Shown here: positions 1 to 7,694 of the stretch, one piece after another | How the letters are laid out: each line of letters begins with the position of its first letter | How positions within the stretch are numbered: the stretch's first letter is position 1 | Assembly: GCF_008370645.1 (NCBI RefSeq) | Contig: NZ_VTZN01000030.1 | Location: 1-40,717, forward strand | Reading direction: 5' to 3' | Source of the DNA: Mycobacterium simiae | Lineage (GTDB): Bacteria; Actinomycetota; Actinomycetes; Mycobacteriales; Mycobacteriaceae | Length of the DNA: 40,717 nucleotides | Notes under the pieces: generated by a model | Seen by the model: the letters and a program-made list of their open reading frames with translations, nothing else | Databases searched by the model: none | Told to the model about the DNA's origin: nothing | Translations under genes and position numbers: made by a program

Positions 1-29
1 CTCCAGCTGGGCCTGATACCACTGCAAAC

Positions 30-65
30 GGCGTGGCCGCACACCCGTTGGTGTGCGGCCACGCC
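30..65. terminator. Long perfect hairpin upstream of trcR
   Basis: A perfect 15-bp inverted repeat (arms 30-44 and 51-65) encloses a 6-nt loop. The arms read GGCGTGGCCGCACAC and its complement. No long T-run follows on the plus strand; on the minus strand a short GTTTGC follows. It most likely ends transcription of a gene lying left of the window, or acts as a bidirectional terminator insulating trcR. Nothing else coding is visible in 1-155. Confidence 0.6.
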
Positions 66-155
66 GTCCTATAGCGAACGCCGTCCACACCACGACATTT
101 GAGATTCGTATGATCTTTGTGACGATTGCATAGGTGCTTGAAATTATGTAGGAGC

Positions 156-929
156 ATGACGGCAATGACCGGATACGGGCGCAGTCAACGTCCGCGCCAG
201 GCGATTCTGGGGCAGCTGCCTCGCATCTACCGCGCTGACGGTTCACCGATCCGGGTATTGCTGGTCGACGACGAACCCGCGCTGACCAACCTGGTCAAGA
301 TGGCACTGCATTATGAAGGCTGGGACGTCGAGATAGCCCACAACGGCCGCGAGGCCATCGCCAAGTTCGACAAGATCAGCCCTGACGTCCTCGTGCTCGA
401 CATCATGCTGCCCGATGTGGATGGATTGCAAGTCTTGCAACGGGTTCGCGAATCCGACGCATACATCCCCACCCTCTTCCTCACCGCACGTGATTCGGTC
501 ATGGACCGGGTCACCGGTCTGACCGCCGGCGCCGACGATTACATGACCAAGCCGTTCAGCCTCGAGGAACTGGTAGCCCGGCTGCGCGGACTGTTGCGCC
601 GCTCCAGTCACCTGGCGCCGCCGGCCGACGAATCGCTCAAAGTGGGAGACCTCAAACTCGACGCGGCCAGCCGGGAGGTCACTCGCAGCGGCACCCCGAT
701 CTCGCTTTCCTCGACCGAGTTCGAGCTGTTGCGATTCTTGATGCGCAATCCGCGCCGCGCCCTCAGCCGCACCGAAATCCTCGACCGGGTCTGGAACTAC
801 GACTTCGCTGGACGCACCTCCATTGTCGATCTCTATATTTCGTACCTGAGGAAAAAGATCGACGCCGACCGCGAGCCGATGATTCACACCGTTCGCGGGA
901 TTGGGTACATGTTGCGAACAGCGGAATGA
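156..929 (+). CDS. trcR: Response regulator TrcR (OmpR/PhoB family)
   Basis: This DNA-binding response regulator is partnered with the sensor kinase encoded next to it. From the ATG at 156 it is 257 aa, which I recall as the length of M. tuberculosis TrcR. The receiver domain covers about residues 30-145, with acidic pocket DDE, phospho-acceptor Asp82 in LDIMLPD, and the conserved Lys in TKPFSLEE. A C-terminal winged helix follows (about 160-255), with the typical VRGIGYML end. A GGAG lies one base before this ATG and 10 bases before another ATG at 165, so 165 (254 aa) is a serious alternative; a TTG at 126 is less likely. The family is known to bind AT-rich DNA and the M. tuberculosis protein to autoregulate. 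trcS follows after 7 nt, so the two form an operon. Confidence 0.95.
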   Translation: MTAMTGYGRSQRPRQAILGQLPRIYRADGSPIRVLLVDDEPALTNLVKMALHYEGWDVEIAHNGREAIAKFDKISPDVLVLDIMLPDVDGLQVLQRVRESDAYIPTLFLTARDSVMDRVTGLTAGADDYMTKPFSLEELVARLRGLLRRSSHLAPPADESLKVGDLKLDAASREVTRSGTPISLSSTEFELLRFLMRNPRRALSRTEILDRVWNYDFAGRTSIVDLYISYLRKKIDADREPMIHTVRGIGYMLRTAE

Positions 930-936
930 GCATGGA

Positions 937-2460
937 GTGACTGGGGACCGAAATACCCCTCGCTGGTTTCCCCGCTCATTGCGCTGGCAGTTGTTGTTGG
1001 GCGTATTGGCTGTCGTGACGGTAGTGCTGGTGGCCGTGGGCGCCGTTTCCGTGCTGAGCCTGCGCGGGTATGTCACCGCGATGAACGACGCGGAAGTCGC
1101 CGAATCCATACATGCGTTCAGTCACGCATACGCCCGATACCGCAACGGCGAACATACCTCAATTCATACCGGCAATTTGCCGGTGTCTGAAGCGCTGTTG
1201 GAGTTCACCGGTCAGACGCCGGGAAACCTCATCGCGGTGCTGCGCGATGGCCACGTCATCGCCTCGGCTGTGTTCTCCGAAGACCAATCACGGCCTGCGC
1301 CGCCCGACGTCATCCGCGCCATCGAAGCGCAGCAGTGGAGCGACAGCCCGTCGCGGGTTGAAACGCTGGGCAGCCTAGGGGCTTACCAGGTCGACAGCCG
1401 CGCCACGGGATCCGACCGGCTCATTGTCGGGGTTTCGCTGAGCATCGCCGACCAGATCATCGCGCGCAAGCAGATCACCACCACCGTGCTGGTGGCGGCG
1501 GCACTGGTGATCACCGCAGCCCTCACGGTCTGGGTGGTGGGCTACGCCCTCCGCCCGCTGCGCCGGGTCGCGGCGACTGCCGCGACCGTCGCCGCGATGC
1601 CGCTTGCTGGCGACGACCATCAGATCGGCGTGCGAGTTAGGCCCGAAGACACTGACCCGGACAACGAAGTCGGGATCGTCGGGCTCACGTTGAATCGGTT
1701 GCTGGACAACGTGGATAGCGCACTTGCGCATCGCGTCGAATCAGATCTGCGGATGCGGCAATTCATCACCGACGCCAGCCACGAGCTGCGGACCCCGCTC
1801 GCTGCCATCCAAGGCTATGCCGAACTGACACGTCAGGACAGTTCCGCCTTGCCTCCCACCACCGAATACGCCCTGGCCCGCATCGAGTCCGAGGCACGGC
1901 GGATGGCGTCACTGGTCGACGAATTGCTGCTGCTGTCCCGCCTGGGAGAAGGGGAAGACCTCGAAACCGAGGACCTGGACTTGACCGACTTGGTGATGAA
2001 CGCCGTAAACGACGCGGCAGTGGCGGCGCCGACCCACCATTGGGTCAAGAACCTGCCCGACGAACCGGTGTGGGTCAACGGCGATCACGCGCGCCTGCAC
2101 CAGCTCCTCAGCAACCTGCTCACCAATGCCTGGGTCCACACGCCACCCGACGTCACGGTGACCACCGGGATCACCACCCATCCCAGCGGCCCCGACGGGC
2201 CATACGTCGAATTGACGGTTGCCAACGACGGACCGGACATCGATCCAGATGTGTTGCCCCACCTGTTCGACCGCTTCGTACGCGCCAACACGTCGCGCTC
2301 CGGCGGAGCCGGCCACGGACTGGGACTGGCCATTGTCAACTCCATTGTCAAGGCGCATCACGGCTCGGTGACAGCCGAGTCCGCCGATGGCCGGACCGTC
2401 TTCCGGGTGCGGCTGCCAATGATTCAACGGCCGGCTGCCGACCCTGCCCAAGTGATATAA
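937..2460 (+). CDS. trcS: Sensor histidine kinase TrcS
   Basis: Membrane sensor kinase that phosphorylates TrcR. From GTG 937 it has 507 aa (about 509 in M. tuberculosis, from memory). A first membrane segment lies near residues 15-40, an extracytoplasmic sensor region follows to about 185, and a second membrane segment (VLVAAALVITAALTVWVVGYAL) leads into a HAMP linker. The phospho-acceptor is His282 in DASHELRTP. The ATPase domain has an N box (LLSNLLTNAWVHT) and a G box GHGLGLAIV from about residue 458. The GTG is chosen because it lies just after the trcR stop, with GGAATGAG upstream as a possible ribosome site. A TTG at 901 would overlap trcR by 29 nt and is less likely. Confidence 0.93.
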   Translation: MTGDRNTPRWFPRSLRWQLLLGVLAVVTVVLVAVGAVSVLSLRGYVTAMNDAEVAESIHAFSHAYARYRNGEHTSIHTGNLPVSEALLEFTGQTPGNLIAVLRDGHVIASAVFSEDQSRPAPPDVIRAIEAQQWSDSPSRVETLGSLGAYQVDSRATGSDRLIVGVSLSIADQIIARKQITTTVLVAAALVITAALTVWVVGYALRPLRRVAATAATVAAMPLAGDDHQIGVRVRPEDTDPDNEVGIVGLTLNRLLDNVDSALAHRVESDLRMRQFITDASHELRTPLAAIQGYAELTRQDSSALPPTTEYALARIESEARRMASLVDELLLLSRLGEGEDLETEDLDLTDLVMNAVNDAAVAAPTHHWVKNLPDEPVWVNGDHARLHQLLSNLLTNAWVHTPPDVTVTTGITTHPSGPDGPYVELTVANDGPDIDPDVLPHLFDRFVRANTSRSGGAGHGLGLAIVNSIVKAHHGSVTAESADGRTVFRVRLPMIQRPAADPAQVI

Positions 2461-2767
2461 CACGTGATCAGACACCACCAGCTTTGCGTCAAGTCCACCG
2501 CATATCGATCCGACAGTATCCTTTGGATTCCAGCATCAACATTTACGTGACCTTAATTCCCGGACCGGTACCGGGTGCGGCGACGCAGCGTCTGTTGATT
2601 ATCCTTGTCGCGGTTCACAATTGAAGGCACGGGTACGGCGCCGGAGGTCGCAGCGCACCCGTCAAGAAACCGTTAACGTGACTACCGAGGTCGTTAGGGA
2701 AGTGTCAGCCAATTGCCCGCGCCCGGCGGCCCAGTCTATTTTCAAGCTGATGCGAAACGGAGACCAT
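2461..2767 (+). promoter_or_regulatory. Intergenic control region of the kdp operon
   Basis: About 300 bases separate trcS from the first kdp reading frame, and this is the only sizeable gap in the rightward block, so the kdp promoter should lie here. Visible elements are: TTTACGTGAC at 2542-2551 and TTAACGTGAC at 2673-2682, 131 bp apart; an inverted repeat CCCGG/CCGGG around the palindrome CCGGTACCGG at 2565-2574; and two TATCCT hexamers at 2517 and 2600. I cannot assign a KdpE or TrcR site with confidence. Open frames through this stretch look like chance extensions. Confidence 0.45.
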
Positions 2768-2851
2768 ATGGGCGTGTTGGCATACATTGCGCTGACGGCA
2801 GCGGTGTTCGCGTTGCTCGGCCTGATGCAGAGATTGGTCGAGCGGTTGTGA
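2768..2851 (+). CDS. Micro-ORF, 27-aa membrane peptide overlapping kdpF
   Basis: An ATG at 2768 preceded by GGAG (2759-2762, 5-nt spacing) opens a 27-residue frame: [18 protein letters not shown] followed by LMQRLVERL. It is a single hydrophobic segment of about 17 residues with an arginine-bearing tail. Its TGA stop (2849-2851) overlaps the GTG start of kdpF (2848) in the sequence GTGA, which is classical translational coupling. Size and architecture resemble KdpF itself, so it may be a second small Kdp-associated subunit or a leader peptide that gates kdpF translation. The function is inference. The well-placed ribosome site, the membrane-like composition and the overlap are what the sequence shows. 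The same frame stays open upstream to 2621, but without a comparable ribosome site. Confidence 0.6.
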   Translation: MGVLAYIALTAAVFALLGLMQRLVERL

Positions 2852-2937
2852 GCTACCAAAACGTCATCGGCATGGCACTGGCGATGCTGCTCGCGTTATT
2901 CCTCGTCGCCGCACTGCTGTTCCCAGAGAGGTTTTAG
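2848..2937 (+). CDS. kdpF: K+-transporting ATPase small subunit KdpF
   Basis: A 29-residue peptide with one membrane helix and the family's typical ending LLFPERF. In the Kdp complex KdpF is a small lipid-like subunit that stabilises KdpABC in the cytoplasmic membrane. The GTG start overlaps the stop of the upstream micro-ORF, and its TAG stop shares one base with the GTG start of kdpA, so its translation is coupled on both sides. The length matches the usual 29-30 aa. It is easily missed by gene callers. Confidence 0.88.
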   Translation: MSYQNVIGMALAMLLALFLVAALLFPERF

Positions 2938-4610
2938 TGAGCACAACAACCGCGGGGGCGCTCTTTCTTGCCGTTCTCGTCGTGGCGCTGGCCGCGGTGC
3001 ATGTGCCCTTCGGCGACTACATGTATCGGGTGTATACGTCAGCGAAGGACCTGCGCATCGAGTCGGTGCTCTATCGGGTCATCGGTGTCGACGCACGCTC
3101 GGAACAGACCTGGGCCGCCTACGCCCGCAGCGTCTTGGCCTTTTCGTCCGTCGGCATCCTGTTTCTTTTCGCGTTCCAACTCGTGCAGGACAAGTTGCCG
3201 CTGCATCTGCATGATCCGGCCACCAGCATGACCCCTGCGCTGGCATGGAACACCGCGATCAGCTTCGTCACCAATACCAACTGGCAGGCCTACTCCGGCG
3301 AATCAACCCAGGGGCATCTGGTGCAGATGGCCGGCTTGGCGGTGCAAAATTTCGTCTCGGCGGCCGTCGGCATGGCGGTGGCGATCGCCTTGCTGCGCGG
3401 GTTGGCCCGCACACACACCAGCGATCTGGGCAACTTTTGGATAGATCTGGTGCGCGGCACGGTGCGTATCTTGCTTCCTATCGCTATCGCGGCCGCGATT
3501 CTGCTCGTCGCAGGGGGTGCGATCCAGAACTTTCACCCCCACGACCAGGTTGTCAGCACCTTGAGCGGAGCCCAACAGACGATCCCCGGCGGCCCGGTGG
3601 CTAGCCAGGAAGTCATCAAGGACCTGGGCACCAACGGCGGCGGGTTCTACAACGCCAACTCCGCGCACCCGTTTGAGAATCCGACAGCGTGGACTAACTG
3701 GCTGCAGATCTTCCTGTTGCTGGTGATCCCGTTTTCGCTACCGCGAACGTTCGGGCGCATGGTGGGTAACACCAAACAGGGTTATGCGATCGCGTCGGTG
3801 ATGGCGACGCTGTTTGCGATCAGCATGACGTTCATGCTGTGGTTGCAGCTGCAGCATCACGGCACAGTGCCCACCGCCGCGGGGGCGGCCGCCGAAGGTG
3901 TGGAGCAGCGGTTCGGCATTGCTGACTCGGCGGTGTTCGCCGGTGCGACGACGCTGACCTCCACCGGCGCCATCGATTCGTCCCACGACTCCTACACCAG
4001 CCTGGGCGGGATGATGACGATGTTCAACATGCAGCTCGGCGAAGTCGCCCCGGGCGGCGCCGGCTCCGGCCTGTACGGCATGCTGATCCTTGCCGTGATT
4101 ACGGTTTTCGTCGCGGGGCTCATGGTCGGGCGCACACCAGAATATCTCGGCAAGAAGATCAACCCCCGCGAAATCAAGTTGGCGGCAAGCTATTTCCTGG
4201 TTACCCCGTTGATCGCGCTGACCGGCACCGCGGTCGCGATGGCGCTGCCGGGCGAACGTGCCGGCATGTTGAACACCGGCCCGCACGGGCTGTCGGAGGT
4301 GCTGTACGCGTTCAGCTCCGCGGCCAACAACAACGGCTCGGCCTTCGCCGGACTCAGCGCCAACACCGACTGGTACAACACTGCACTCGGGCTGGCAATG
4401 GTCTTCGGCAGATTCTTGCCAATAATCCTCGTGCTGGCCCTAGCCGGCTCGCTGGCCAAGCAGGGCGCAACGCCGGCATCGGTGGGCACCCTGCCTACGC
4501 ATCGACCCCTGTTTGTCGGGATGGTCACCGGCGTCACGCTGATTCTGGTGGCCCTGACTTTTTTGCCCATGCTGGCGCTGGGCCCACTCGCTGAAGGAAT
4601 TCACCGATGA
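2937..4610 (+). CDS. kdpA: Potassium-transporting ATPase subunit KdpA
   Basis: KdpA is the K+-selective channel-like subunit of the KdpFABC pump and resembles superfamily of K+ transporters. This copy is 557 aa, close to the usual 555-575, with about ten hydrophobic segments. Selectivity-filter signatures are present: [11 protein letters not shown] near residue 113, [20 protein letters not shown] near 230, and [14 protein letters not shown] near 460. It starts with GTG overlapping the kdpF stop by one base, and its TGA overlaps the kdpB ATG (ATGA), as expected of a tightly coupled operon. The operon is normally induced at low external K+ through KdpD/KdpE, both encoded downstream. Confidence 0.97.
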   Translation: MSTTTAGALFLAVLVVALAAVHVPFGDYMYRVYTSAKDLRIESVLYRVIGVDARSEQTWAAYARSVLAFSSVGILFLFAFQLVQDKLPLHLHDPATSMTPALAWNTAISFVTNTNWQAYSGESTQGHLVQMAGLAVQNFVSAAVGMAVAIALLRGLARTHTSDLGNFWIDLVRGTVRILLPIAIAAAILLVAGGAIQNFHPHDQVVSTLSGAQQTIPGGPVASQEVIKDLGTNGGGFYNANSAHPFENPTAWTNWLQIFLLLVIPFSLPRTFGRMVGNTKQGYAIASVMATLFAISMTFMLWLQLQHHGTVPTAAGAAAEGVEQRFGIADSAVFAGATTLTSTGAIDSSHDSYTSLGGMMTMFNMQLGEVAPGGAGSGLYGMLILAVITVFVAGLMVGRTPEYLGKKINPREIKLAASYFLVTPLIALTGTAVAMALPGERAGMLNTGPHGLSEVLYAFSSAANNNGSAFAGLSANTDWYNTALGLAMVFGRFLPIILVLALAGSLAKQGATPASVGTLPTHRPLFVGMVTGVTLILVALTFLPMLALGPLAEGIHR

Positions 4611-6727
4611 CCGGGCGCACCGTGCGGGGCGGCTCGCTGGATCCGAAGCTGCTGTACACGTCGACGCCGCAGGCGCTGAGCAAACTCGACCCGCGCACCC
4701 TGTGGCGCAACCCGGTGATGTTCGTCGTCGAAGTCGGCGCCGCGTGGGCCACGGTCCTGGCATTCATCGACCCGACCTGGTTCGCATGGCTGATCGTGGT
4801 CTGGCTGTGGCTGACGGTGCTGTTTGCCAACCTTGCCGAGGCGGTGGCCGAAGGCCGCGGCAAGGCCCAGGCGGAGACGTTGCGCAGCGCCAAAACTCAG
4901 ACCATGGCCCGGCGACTCAAGGATTGGCGCCCGGGCGCGCCGCTGGTGGAAGAAGACGTTGCCGCGCCGTTGCTGCAACAGGGCGACATCGTCGTGGTGG
5001 AGGCCGGGCAGGTCATACCAGGCGACGGCGACGTGCTGGAAGGCATTGCCTCAGTAGATGAATCGGCGATCACGGGCGAGTCTGCGCCGGTAATCCGGGA
5101 GTCCGGCGGTGACCGCTCGGCGGTCACCGGCGGTACCACGGTGCTGAGCGACCGAATCATCGTGACAATCACCCAAAAGCCGGGGCAAAGCTTCATTGAC
5201 CGGATGATCGCCCTCGTCGAGGGCGCTAACCGGCAGAAGACCCCCAACGAAATCGCGCTCAATATCCTGCTGGCCGGGTTGACGATCATCTTCGTCTTCG
5301 CCGTCGCAACGCTGCAGCCGCTGGCGATCTACTCCAAGTCCAACAATCCGGGCGTCCCAGACACCCACGCGCTCGAGGCACATGGTGTCACCGGAATTGT
5401 GATGGTGTCGTTGTTAGTGTGCCTGATCCCGACGACGATCGGCGCGCTGCTGTCGGCCATCGGCATCGCGGGCATGGATCGGCTGGTGCAGCGCAACGTG
5501 CTTGCCATGTCCGGGCGCGCGGTGGAAGCCGCCGGCGACGTCAACACGCTGCTGCTGGACAAGACGGGCACGATCACCTTGGGGAACCGCCAGGCCGCTG
5601 CCTTTATCCCCGTCGACGGAGTGTCGGCAGCACAGCTGGCCGACGCCGCGCAGCTGTCCAGCCTTGCCGACGAAACCCCCGAAGGACGCTCGGTTGTCGT
5701 GTTCGCCAAAGAACATTTCGGATTGCGCGCCCGCACACCGGGCGAACTCGCACACGCCGAATGGGTGGCGTTTTCCGCCGCGACCCGGATGTCGGGTGTC
5801 AATCTCGATGGGGTCGACGGACACCAGTTGCGCAAAGGCGCGGCCAATTCGGTGGCGGATTGGGTACGCGGACAAGGCGGTAACGTTCCCGGCCAGCTCG
5901 GCATGATCGTCGACGGCATCTCCGCCGGCGGCGGCACCCCGCTGGTCGTCGGGGAGACCCGCAATGGTGCGGCCGAAAAAAATGCAAGAGTGCTCGGTGT
6001 CATTCACCTCAAGGACGTCGTCAAGCAGGGCATACGGGAGCGGTTCGACGAGATGCGCCGCATGGGCATCCGGACAGTGATGATCACCGGCGACAACCCG
6101 TTGACGGCCAAGGCTATTGCCGACGAAGCCGGTGTCGACGACTTCCTCGCCGAAGCCACGCCTGAGGACAAGCTCGCGCTGATCACGCGTGAACAACAAG
6201 GTGGCAGGCTAGTCGCGATGACCGGTGACGGCACCAACGACGCGCCGGCGTTGGCTCAGGCCGACGTGGGTGTGGCGATGAACACCGGTACCTCGGCCGC
6301 CAAAGAGGCCGGCAACATGGTCGATCTCGACTCCGACCCCACCAAGCTCATCGAGATCGTGGAGATCGGCAAGCAGCTGCTGATCACCCGCGGCGCGTTG
6401 ACCACCTTTTCGATCGCCAACGACATCGCCAAGTACTTCGCGATCATCCCGGCCATGTTCGTCACCCTGTTCCCCGGCCTGGATCTGCTCAATGTGATGC
6501 GGCTACACAGCCCGCAGTCAGCGATCCTCTCGGCGGTGATCTTCAACGCCGTCATCATCGTCATGCTGATCCCACTGTCATTGCGCGGTGTCCACTACAC
6601 GCCCAGCAGCGCGTCGAAACTGTTGAGCCGCAACCTGTATCTCTACGGGCTCGGCGGCATCATCGCGCCGTTCATCGGGATCAAGCTCATCGACCTGATC
6701 GTCCAATTCGTCCCCGGGATGTCCTGA
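4607..6727 (+). CDS. kdpB: Potassium-transporting P-type ATPase subunit KdpB
   Basis: Catalytic P-type ATPase subunit that drives K+ uptake through KdpA. It is 706 aa, normal for the family. The phosphorylated residue is Asp318 in DKTGT. The actuator-domain motif TGES is at 156-159 and the hinge motif GDGTNDAP starts at 540. N-terminal and C-terminal membrane segments flank the soluble domains, including [16 protein letters not shown] and the final [14 protein letters not shown]. The ATG overlaps the kdpA stop by 4 nt, and kdpC begins 1 nt after this stop. No key residue is missing. Confidence 0.98.
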   Translation: MTGRTVRGGSLDPKLLYTSTPQALSKLDPRTLWRNPVMFVVEVGAAWATVLAFIDPTWFAWLIVVWLWLTVLFANLAEAVAEGRGKAQAETLRSAKTQTMARRLKDWRPGAPLVEEDVAAPLLQQGDIVVVEAGQVIPGDGDVLEGIASVDESAITGESAPVIRESGGDRSAVTGGTTVLSDRIIVTITQKPGQSFIDRMIALVEGANRQKTPNEIALNILLAGLTIIFVFAVATLQPLAIYSKSNNPGVPDTHALEAHGVTGIVMVSLLVCLIPTTIGALLSAIGIAGMDRLVQRNVLAMSGRAVEAAGDVNTLLLDKTGTITLGNRQAAAFIPVDGVSAAQLADAAQLSSLADETPEGRSVVVFAKEHFGLRARTPGELAHAEWVAFSAATRMSGVNLDGVDGHQLRKGAANSVADWVRGQGGNVPGQLGMIVDGISAGGGTPLVVGETRNGAAEKNARVLGVIHLKDVVKQGIRERFDEMRRMGIRTVMITGDNPLTAKAIADEAGVDDFLAEATPEDKLALITREQQGGRLVAMTGDGTNDAPALAQADVGVAMNTGTSAAKEAGNMVDLDSDPTKLIEIVEIGKQLLITRGALTTFSIANDIAKYFAIIPAMFVTLFPGLDLLNVMRLHSPQSAILSAVIFNAVIIVMLIPLSLRGVHYTPSSASKLLSRNLYLYGLGGIIAPFIGIKLIDLIVQFVPGMS

Positions 6728-6728
6728 T

Positions 6729-7670
6729 ATGACCTTCTCCCATTTCGTCCGTATCCATTGGGCGGCATTGCGCGCGCTGCTGGTGTTGACCGTGGTCACC
6801 GGTCTCGCCTACCCATTGTTGATCTGGCTGATCGCTCAGGTTCCGGGCCTGCACGACAAGGCCGAGGGGTCGATTATCAGTGTCAACGGCAAGCCGGTAG
6901 CCAGCCGGTTGATCGGCCAGCTGTTCACCGACTCCAGCGGCAATCCGCTACCGCAGTATTTCCAAGGCCGCCCGTCGGCCGCCGGCGACGGTTATGATCC
7001 GTTGGCTTCGGGCGCGAGCAATCTCGGGCCGGAAAGCATCATCGACACGCCCGCCGACCCGGCGCAACTGGCGGCCGGGAAGTCGCCCTCGGATGCGGGC
7101 TTCCGGCCGAGTCTGCTGACCCAGGTTTGCTCGCGTAGCGCCGCAGTGGCCAGGCAGGAGGGGCTGGGAAAAGAGGCTGGGTCGCGGCCGTTCTGCACGG
7201 GCGGCGGAGTGGGCGCGGTGCTGTCGGTGCTAGGGCCCCGCGACGTGCGCGGAAACGTCGTCCACCCCACCCGGGTGATCAGCGTCAACGAGGCCTGCCA
7301 GTCGCCGGATCGGTTCTTGGGGCCCTTTATCGCCAATTACGAAGGCGTGCAGGTGGAGTGCGCCAGGTACGGCGAGGACTACTCGCTTGGCCAAATCGTT
7401 CCCGTCCGGGGCGCCGCGCCCGCCGACCCAGCCGTTCCTGCCGACGCGGTTACCGCTAGCGGCAGCGGCCTCGACCCGCACATCTCGGTCGCCTATGCCG
7501 AGCTGCAGGCGGCGCGGGTGGCCAGGGCGCGCGGCATCAGCGCCGAACAGGTGCGCGCGGTCCTCCGCGACAACCAAGACGGGCGGCTGCTCGGATTCCT
7601 GGGCGAGGTGCGGGTCGATGTGGTGGCGCTCAATCTCGCGTTGGACCGCAGTTATCCGATCAACCGTTGA
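6729..7670 (+). CDS. kdpC: KdpC subunit with a large cysteine-containing insert
   Basis: KdpC is the membrane-anchored accessory subunit of KdpFABC, with a single N-terminal helix (about residues 12-35) and an extracytoplasmic domain. Normal KdpC is about 190 aa; this one is 313 aa. Family motifs are intact on both sides: YFQGRPSAAG and YDPLASGASNLGP (to residue 101) before, and VPADAVTASGSGLDPHIS (from about 236) and LGFLGEVRVDVVALNLALDR after. Between them lie about 130 residues where short KdpCs have about 30. This insert contains all four cysteines (QVCSR, PFCTG, EACQS, VECAR) and would sit outside the membrane, so two disulfides are plausible. The frame is continuous with no stops and has codon use like its neighbours, so it is not a sequencing fusion. 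Confidence 0.93.
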   Translation: MTFSHFVRIHWAALRALLVLTVVTGLAYPLLIWLIAQVPGLHDKAEGSIISVNGKPVASRLIGQLFTDSSGNPLPQYFQGRPSAAGDGYDPLASGASNLGPESIIDTPADPAQLAAGKSPSDAGFRPSLLTQVCSRSAAVARQEGLGKEAGSRPFCTGGGVGAVLSVLGPRDVRGNVVHPTRVISVNEACQSPDRFLGPFIANYEGVQVECARYGEDYSLGQIVPVRGAAPADPAVPADAVTASGSGLDPHISVAYAELQAARVARARGISAEQVRAVLRDNQDGRLLGFLGEVRVDVVALNLALDRSYPINR

Positions 7671-7694
7671 GTTGCCGGCACGCACGCGCGGAAG

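Noticed and set aside
243..1109. 288-aa open frame on the minus strand over trcR
   Set aside because: Antisense shadow of trcR/trcS in GC-rich DNA; no family-like sequence and no ribosome site.
2040..2624. 194-aa plus-strand frame running out of trcS into the kdp control region
   Set aside because: Arg/Pro-rich shadow of trcS in another frame; the tail in the intergenic region is chance.
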